A DNA stretch of 64,000 nucleotides from a virus. Position 1 is the first letter of the stretch. The number at the start of each line of letters is the position of its first letter. Below are positions 59,264 through 64,000 of this stretch, piece by piece. Under the pieces are notes generated by a model. The model was not told the origin of the DNA, ran no database searches, and saw only the letters and a list, made by a program, of their open reading frames with translations. The stretch is from positions 1-64,000 of the IMG/VR virus record IMGVR_UViG_3300042923_000474, one strand, 5' to 3'. A program made the translations under genes and the position numbers.

Positions 59264-60338
59264 CGATCAGTCCATCATGTTTGATCACATGCCGACCATG
59301 GAAACAACCGTGACGTGCATGAACTACACACACCGAGATGTGTGGGTTGCGGAACGCTCTGGAGCGGTGAGCAAGACCAGCCCCAAGAGTAACTCAGGAT
59401 CTAACTGTTTCTGCATCAAGATATCTCGAAGACGGTCGGCTTCTACACAGACAGAGTTTGAACTCTACGACATGGTAGAAGACGGGACTGGGAAAATAAA
59501 GACAAGCAGTGGCCTGTCTGCGATGTCGAGGTCCTATCAGATCTCGAATAATCGCATGCACGGAATGCATACGTGTCACGAAATAATCTTCACTATCCCC
59601 ATGCAAAAGATTCAATCGCATGGTGGATCTGTTTATCATCCCGAGACCGACATGGTGCTAGCGCTTAGCCGGGACCATGCTGTACATCCAGGCTCGCCAC
59701 AATCGAGACTGAGATCCCTGCATCGATCTAGAGGGGATGACTTCACTGTATTGCCAGATGACGGTCCTGAGCTTAAGGAACTCAAGACGATACTGGGAAT
59801 GCGCCGAGGGTCCGATATGGCGAGAGTCATGATCGGGATAATTGATAGCGAGCGCAAGTACGGAGATAAGTATGTCAACCTCCTAGGGACGCCTCACTTA
59901 GTGAAGGCGACGGTGAGTGACAAACTACTCGATGGTGTGTACGTTGTACGGGACGAGAAGGTCAATGAGGCAGGCCGTTCTTCAAAGGCAACTATCACGC
60001 ACTATTCATTCGAGGACGTTGGCACTTCTGGCATTAAGCTTTTTAACTCCAGCAATGACGCCCTTACCTACGGTGACCCTGAGAGAGCAGCTGAGAGAAA
60101 GGCTGAAGAACTCAAGGCCCAAAACTTGGTTCTGAAACAACAGCTGGATCATCAGCAAACTCAGAGCAAGCTGACCATTACCCAGGTCTCCGACAAGATT
60201 GACAAGGAGGCCGTGGCTCGCAAAGACTACTATGAGGAACGATCCCACAGGCGGAAAGATTCTTCGGAGGATATGAAATACGTCTATGCGGGGCTGGCTG
60301 GGTTCCTAGGTTTGATCGCCTTATTCCTTAAGAAGTAA
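59193..60338 (+). CDS. Unknown protein with C-terminal membrane anchor
   Basis: 381 residues with a GGAG site. Residues 1-270 are soluble, with a DGVYVVRDEKVNEAG strand pattern; 290-345 are charged and coiled-coil-like (ERAAERKAEELKAQNLVLKQQ). A C-terminal hydrophobic segment (KYVYAGLAGFLGLIALFLKK) gives a tail anchor with flanking Lys. Codons are less biased than in its neighbours. It is the first long gene after P5 and is co-transcribed with nvRNAP beta N. Function unknown. A membrane-anchored coiled-coil would suit a nucleus/membrane docking or host-interface role, but this is speculation. Confidence 0.7.
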   Translation: MTLTISVPDRIIEEIPIAEMEWFNDQSIMFDHMPTMETTVTCMNYTHRDVWVAERSGAVSKTSPKSNSGSNCFCIKISRRRSASTQTEFELYDMVEDGTGKIKTSSGLSAMSRSYQISNNRMHGMHTCHEIIFTIPMQKIQSHGGSVYHPETDMVLALSRDHAVHPGSPQSRLRSLHRSRGDDFTVLPDDGPELKELKTILGMRRGSDMARVMIGIIDSERKYGDKYVNLLGTPHLVKATVSDKLLDGVYVVRDEKVNEAGRSSKATITHYSFEDVGTSGIKLFNSSNDALTYGDPERAAERKAEELKAQNLVLKQQLDHQQTQSKLTITQVSDKIDKEAVARKDYYEERSHRRKDSSEDMKYVYAGLAGFLGLIALFLKK

Positions 60339-60356
60339 CACAGGGGAGTTGTCTGG

Positions 60357-61976
60357 ATGAACGCACAAATGTTGGCAATCATGGCGAAGGAGACTCCGCC
60401 GATCAACCCCGACATTGCCAATGGCATCGCAACAGTTCAAGTCAAGACGGCTGAGTCGTACATTGACCGAGACCTGCGTGCTTGTTCGGAGCAGTTACCG
60501 GAAGGTATCAGCTACGATGGTTATCGCCGCTGCACCCCGATGGAAGAGTACAAGACTCTCCATCAGAAGAAAGAAAAGAACTATGTCGAACTCTCCCGCA
60601 CGAGCATGTATCTGATTGATACACTGTTCAGTCTGCACGGCAGACCGCTGGAGAATCGTCCCATGTATATGCCGTTTGTAGGCGACGCTGGCATTATGTG
60701 GATCAGGGGCACGCCGTATGTGGTGAACCCTGTGATTGGCGATGTGGCTGTGAGCGTCACTCGTGGTGGTCTGTTCGCATGGCTGGGCCTGACCAAGGTT
60801 CAGTTCTACCGGATGAACTACCACTTCTACGCCGATGGGAAAACTCAAGGTGCGTCCGTGGCGCACTCTAACCTGTATCACCGCAGTACCAAGTCCAAAG
60901 CGACCAAGGTTGGCAAGAACAGCCTGCGCTCCACGCTTGCGCATTACATGCTGTGCCGGATGGGGTTAACTGAACTGCTCGTCAAACACTTCAAGTGTGC
61001 TGACGTACGGATTGGTGACAAAGACCTCATCAACCACGATCACCTCGATCCTGATGAATGGCTGATCTGCTCCAGTGGCGGCCAAGGTGGTCACATGCGT
61101 CGTCCTGCGGACTATGTCCCTAGCCGACTGGCGATTGCGATTCCTCGCAACGCTGTGACTGCCGATCAGATCGATGCGATCTGCGGGGTGTTCTATGTGG
61201 TGGACACCTACCCTGACCAAGCGACGCCTCAGTATGTGGAGAATCCGCACATGTGGCAGCGCCTGATGGGCCGTATCATCTTCGGTGACACCATGAACGA
61301 AGGTGAGCGAATGATCTTGCTGCGTGAGCACTTGATCTCCATCGACGGTTATGTGAACTACCAATCGCGACGTACCCTCCATCAAGGTGGGATCATGGTG
61401 GAAAACATCCATGACTTCTTTGCCTGGGTTGTGCGTGAGTTGCCAGTGTTGATCGCCAGTGCGCCTACGGAAGTAGCTTCGCTGTACGGTAAACGTCTGA
61501 TGACTGTGCGGTACCTGCTCAAGGACATTAGCCGGTCCATCTACCTGCTCATGTTCCGATTGCGCGCTCAGTACAACAAACGAGGGCGCCTGAGTGAGAA
61601 AGAGATTCGCGACGCCATGCGTAAAGGCTTACTGCGTGACCGCATCACTGTAGTCAACGTAGGACATGCCGAGGTGTCAACGGTTTCCTCACCGGGTGAC
61701 AACAAGATCTTTAAGATCACGAGTACGGCTGTACTTCAGGAAAACACCGACAGTCCTAAAGGCAAGGGCGGTGGCGGTAGTTTGAATGACCCAAGCAAGT
61801 TCATCCACGTCTCGGTCATCGAGTTCTGCTCCTATTGCGCAATGCGTAAGAACGAGCCGACTGGTCGTGGTAACTTGGGCACTCACGCTATCACCAATGA
61901 ACGTGGTGACCTGATTCGCAACCCCAAGTACATCAACCTCATGGAACATACGCAGCATCTTCTGACGCGCATGTAA
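60357..61976 (+). CDS. Non-virion RNA polymerase beta subunit, N-terminal half (phiKZ gp123-like)
   Basis: 539 residues with a GGGGAG site. The sequence follows the N-half of RNAP beta: a strand-rich start leading to MYMPFVGDAGIMWIRGTPYVVNPVIG (place of the bacterial GVFIINGxERVIVSQ block) and a fork-region-like DGYVNYQSRRTLHQGGIMVENIHDFFAWVVRE that aligns with DHLGNRRVRxVGELLxNQFR. The position, four genes after the capsid gene with the same relative order as phiKZ 120 to 123, supports the call. Together with 15816 (beta C), 2970 and 17927 (beta' halves) and 10739 (fifth subunit), it completes the non-virion RNAP set in this window. Confidence 0.82.
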   Translation: MNAQMLAIMAKETPPINPDIANGIATVQVKTAESYIDRDLRACSEQLPEGISYDGYRRCTPMEEYKTLHQKKEKNYVELSRTSMYLIDTLFSLHGRPLENRPMYMPFVGDAGIMWIRGTPYVVNPVIGDVAVSVTRGGLFAWLGLTKVQFYRMNYHFYADGKTQGASVAHSNLYHRSTKSKATKVGKNSLRSTLAHYMLCRMGLTELLVKHFKCADVRIGDKDLINHDHLDPDEWLICSSGGQGGHMRRPADYVPSRLAIAIPRNAVTADQIDAICGVFYVVDTYPDQATPQYVENPHMWQRLMGRIIFGDTMNEGERMILLREHLISIDGYVNYQSRRTLHQGGIMVENIHDFFAWVVRELPVLIASAPTEVASLYGKRLMTVRYLLKDISRSIYLLMFRLRAQYNKRGRLSEKEIRDAMRKGLLRDRITVVNVGHAEVSTVSSPGDNKIFKITSTAVLQENTDSPKGKGGGGSLNDPSKFIHVSVIEFCSYCAMRKNEPTGRGNLGTHAITNERGDLIRNPKYINLMEHTQHLLTRM

Positions 61977-62002
61977 CCAACTTCAGTTAAAAGGACACAA
62001 CC

Positions 62003-64000
62003 ATGCATTACAACGGCGGAGGTCTGCCCTTCCCTGCAGATAGCCTGATCAACGGTAACTGGATCAGCGACCCGATGAATGCTCAACTACCTGTTCCCCA
62101 AAAGCAGGTATTCGCCCAATATCCACAAGTTCAGTGGGTGCTGGGATTTACCGCAGCATTGTTGGTTACGGCATTGCAAGACAAATCGCGTGGCGGTCCT
62201 GTGTCGACATTCGCGTACAACCTGTTCTCCAGCAACGGTTACAACAACCAGTTCTGGCTGACCATCGTGGACGAAGCTTCTGACTTCGCGCTGGCTCAGT
62301 TGCAGGCATCACCTCAGCACAATGCTCAGCAGGTGGTGGCGGGTGCAGTGAACTTCTACTCTGACTACGCGGCCGCTGCTTGCGTGCTCAAGTGGCCTGA
62401 TCTGCAACGCTGGCTTCAACCAGACCAGCTGGCACGCTGCCAGCAGGCAATCAACCAGTGGCATGCGGCGAACGGCCATCAGGCTGCAGCGCCCATTCCA
62501 AGCAACACGGCGAACTACGCAACGGCGAACGTGGGTGCAGGTATCACAACCCCGAGCGCCAGTTCCTTTGCGTACAACGTCCAACCCCTCGAAGCTTCTT
62601 CTAAGTACGGTGGTCGTCCGAAAGTAAAACCGGATGCCCGTCGCTTGCAAGGAGAACCTACTGACGATCTGAAGGATCTGGGCGTGACTGAAGTCGATAG
62701 CATCGGTAAGCAGCAACAGCCAACACCTACGCAGTTGCAGCAACCCGCTATGGCCTCGGCTGGCGGTGCAGCACCTGTCGTGCGTCGTCGTCCACGTCCT
62801 ACGCCGCTCGCGGCTGAAGCGATCGTGGTGACTGACAACGCCGGTCAACCTATCCAGCCGAACATTCAGCCTCAACAAGCTGAACGTCCACCGCAGGACA
62901 TCCCTCGTGAAGCTCCGCAGGAATTCCTGCCGATGGATCAGGGCATTCCTTCTCTGGACGTGTTGGGCGTGGATGAAAGCGAGTGGGGCGAAATCCCTGC
63001 CTCGCACACCGGTGGCGCTGCTGCGGTAGTTGACAACGATACCCCGCCGGACGATTACGCGATTCACACCAGTGGTCGTTTCCTGATCCGTCCAAAGCAC
63101 AATGACGTGGTTCTGCCTAGCACCTTGGAAGACGCTCAGCTGGAAGAAGAAGACGACCTGGAAATCATTCAGATCTCTTCCCTGCCAGTCGAAGGCGACT
63201 ACTCGGCGCTGGAACTGGAAGATGGCAACGTTGCCGTTGTGGTTGCTCACGACGACACCGGCCGTACTTGGACGGTTGCTCAACCGCACAACTTCCCGTA
63301 CAGCCCACTCACCCACATCCGCTACCTCGTGCACGTCGACGACGATCTCAAGTACGAGGCATTCATGCCGCGAGACCCAGACGTGGAATACGAAGACCTG
63401 GAATTCGATGCGGCCAAACGCATCTCGGCGCGTCAACTGCGTCTGTCGGACAAGACCATCCTGGCTGACCTGTCGGTCATCACCGAGATCGTCCCTGCGG
63501 GTGCTCCGTACACGCTCATCGGTGCTACCGAAGATCTGGTGCGTGCATCTCAATCGGCCGACCAAGGCGCTGCACTGGAAGCTGTAGAACGTTTCCAAGG
63601 CAAGCTGACGTGGTTCGAAGGTACGCTGGAAGAAACCGCCCTGCACAAGGCGCTGTACCGTGTGGACAGTTTCTTCGATCAGGTCAAGGCGCGCAATGCG
63701 GTTATCGTGGCCTACGCCAGCGACACAGTGTCGTTCGTGGCTCACGGCATGGGTACCAAGATCAAAGAACTCAACACGGCACAACACAATCAGCGGCTGG
63801 CTAAACTGCTGCTGTTCGTTCGTGATCTGGAAACCGTGGTGCCACGAGCATTCGTGTACCTCAATGACTGGATGACGCGTGAAGTCAACCGTGTCCTGCA
63901 ATACGAAACGGGGCTCGCTGAGTACACCGTGACTGACTTCGCCCAGGATTACTTCGAACTCATCGAGATGGTTGAGGCGGAGAAGGGCGAACTGGCGGCC
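62003..64000 (+). CDS. Large unknown protein, 3' end beyond window (partial)
   Basis: Open from ATG 62003 (AAAAGGACAC site) to the right edge: 666 codons, no stop. Domain plan: N-terminal ordered region about 1-170 with a hydrophobic segment (VLGFTAALLVTAL), a long Pro/Gln/Ala-rich linker about 170-340 (KQQQPTPTQLQQPAM, RRRPRPTPLA), then an acidic alpha/beta region with VVAHDDTGRTWTVAQPHNF and a helical tail. No known family. It follows nvRNAP beta N with only 26 bases between. The linker suggests a flexible scaffold or recruitment protein. The antisense ORF 62309-63901 is a shadow. Confidence 0.75.
   Translation, partial: MHYNGGGLPFPADSLINGNWISDPMNAQLPVPQKQVFAQYPQVQWVLGFTAALLVTALQDKSRGGPVSTFAYNLFSSNGYNNQFWLTIVDEASDFALAQLQASPQHNAQQVVAGAVNFYSDYAAAACVLKWPDLQRWLQPDQLARCQQAINQWHAANGHQAAAPIPSNTANYATANVGAGITTPSASSFAYNVQPLEASSKYGGRPKVKPDARRLQGEPTDDLKDLGVTEVDSIGKQQQPTPTQLQQPAMASAGGAAPVVRRRPRPTPLAAEAIVVTDNAGQPIQPNIQPQQAERPPQDIPREAPQEFLPMDQGIPSLDVLGVDESEWGEIPASHTGGAAAVVDNDTPPDDYAIHTSGRFLIRPKHNDVVLPSTLEDAQLEEEDDLEIIQISSLPVEGDYSALELEDGNVAVVVAHDDTGRTWTVAQPHNFPYSPLTHIRYLVHVDDDLKYEAFMPRDPDVEYEDLEFDAAKRISARQLRLSDKTILADLSVITEIVPAGAPYTLIGATEDLVRASQSADQGAALEAVERFQGKLTWFEGTLEETALHKALYRVDSFFDQVKARNAVIVAYASDTVSFVAHGMGTKIKELNTAQHNQRLAKLLLFVRDLETVVPRAFVYLNDWMTREVNRVLQYETGLAEYTVTDFAQDYFELIEMVEAEKGELAA

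Noticed and set aside
62309-63901. 530-residue minus-strand ORF near the right edge
   Set aside because: Opposite the open plus-strand gene 62003-64000, which has a proper start and normal composition.
1-64000. tRNA genes, CRISPR arrays, insertion sequences
   Set aside because: No cloverleaf with a T-loop sequence, no regularly spaced repeats and no transposase or terminal inverted repeats were found on reading.

Overview
The window is a 64 kb internal slice of a jumbo myovirus genome of the phiKZ-like, nucleus-forming group (Chimalliviridae). A Pseudomonas host fits the codon use and the gene set, but the host is an inference. The marker genes are a chimallin-like nuclear shell protein (727-2763), a multisubunit phage RNA polymerase split into separate genes (2970-4475, 10739-12262, 15816-17921, 17927-19918 and 60357-61976, plus one virion-polymerase subunit at 23502-24785), a phiKZ-type major capsid protein with a cleavable propeptide (56473-58794), and a set of cleaved inner-head proteins (31-39 kb and 46-47 kb). 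Genes are tightly packed with many ATGA/GTGA/TTGA start-stop overlaps. No gap without a gene exceeds about 240 bases. I found no tRNA, CRISPR array, insertion sequence, intron or homing endonuclease.

Layout. 1-488: the start of a minus-strand gene that runs off the left edge. 0.65-10.6 kb: chimallin, nvRNAP beta' N-half, small unknown proteins, an SbcD/Mre11-like nuclease and an SSB with a host-like acidic tip. 10.7-19.9 kb: nvRNAP locus (gp68-like subunit, two unknown proteins, beta C-half, beta' C-half), interrupted by one antisense gene. 20-23 kb: an SF2 helicase and three unknowns. 23-25.6 kb (minus): virion RNAP beta' C-half and two unknowns. 25.7-29.1 kb: structural candidates, including a possible -1 frameshift. 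29.2-30.9 kb (minus): a family B DNA polymerase-like protein without a visible palm C motif. 31-39.2 kb: a membrane HExxH protein and inner-body-type proteins carrying repeated cleavage-site plus membrane-helix modules. 39.3-43.4 kb (minus): two large structural proteins. 43.4-52.5 kb: more structural proteins. 52.6-54.2 kb: a small-protein operon with its own promoter-like element. 54.3-55.8 kb (minus): DnaB-like helicase. 55.8-58.8 kb: an unknown protein and the major capsid protein. 58.9-64 kb: a minus-strand microgene, a membrane-anchored unknown, nvRNAP beta N-half and a large partial protein.

Two non-coding signals organise the window. A 22-bp element (core ACCTARAYTATYAANKTGA) occurs five times, always on the plus strand, just upstream of chimallin, the gp68-like subunit, the RNAP beta C/beta' C pair, the unknown 52.6-54.2 kb operon, and the operon with RNAP beta N. 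It looks like a promoter for one takeover regulon: shell plus non-virion polymerase. Separately, nearly every transcription-unit end carries a GC-rich hairpin followed by TATG, often as TTTATGCYGTC. At convergent gene ends this tag can appear on both sides in opposite orientation. TATG is the reported core of phiKZ late promoters, so these may be terminators, late promoters or both.

Taken together, the window encodes what appear to be all five non-virion RNAP subunits, the nucleus shell, part of the replication and repair set (two helicases, SSB, nuclease, polymerase-like protein), and most of the head-core and several tail/baseplate-type structural proteins.
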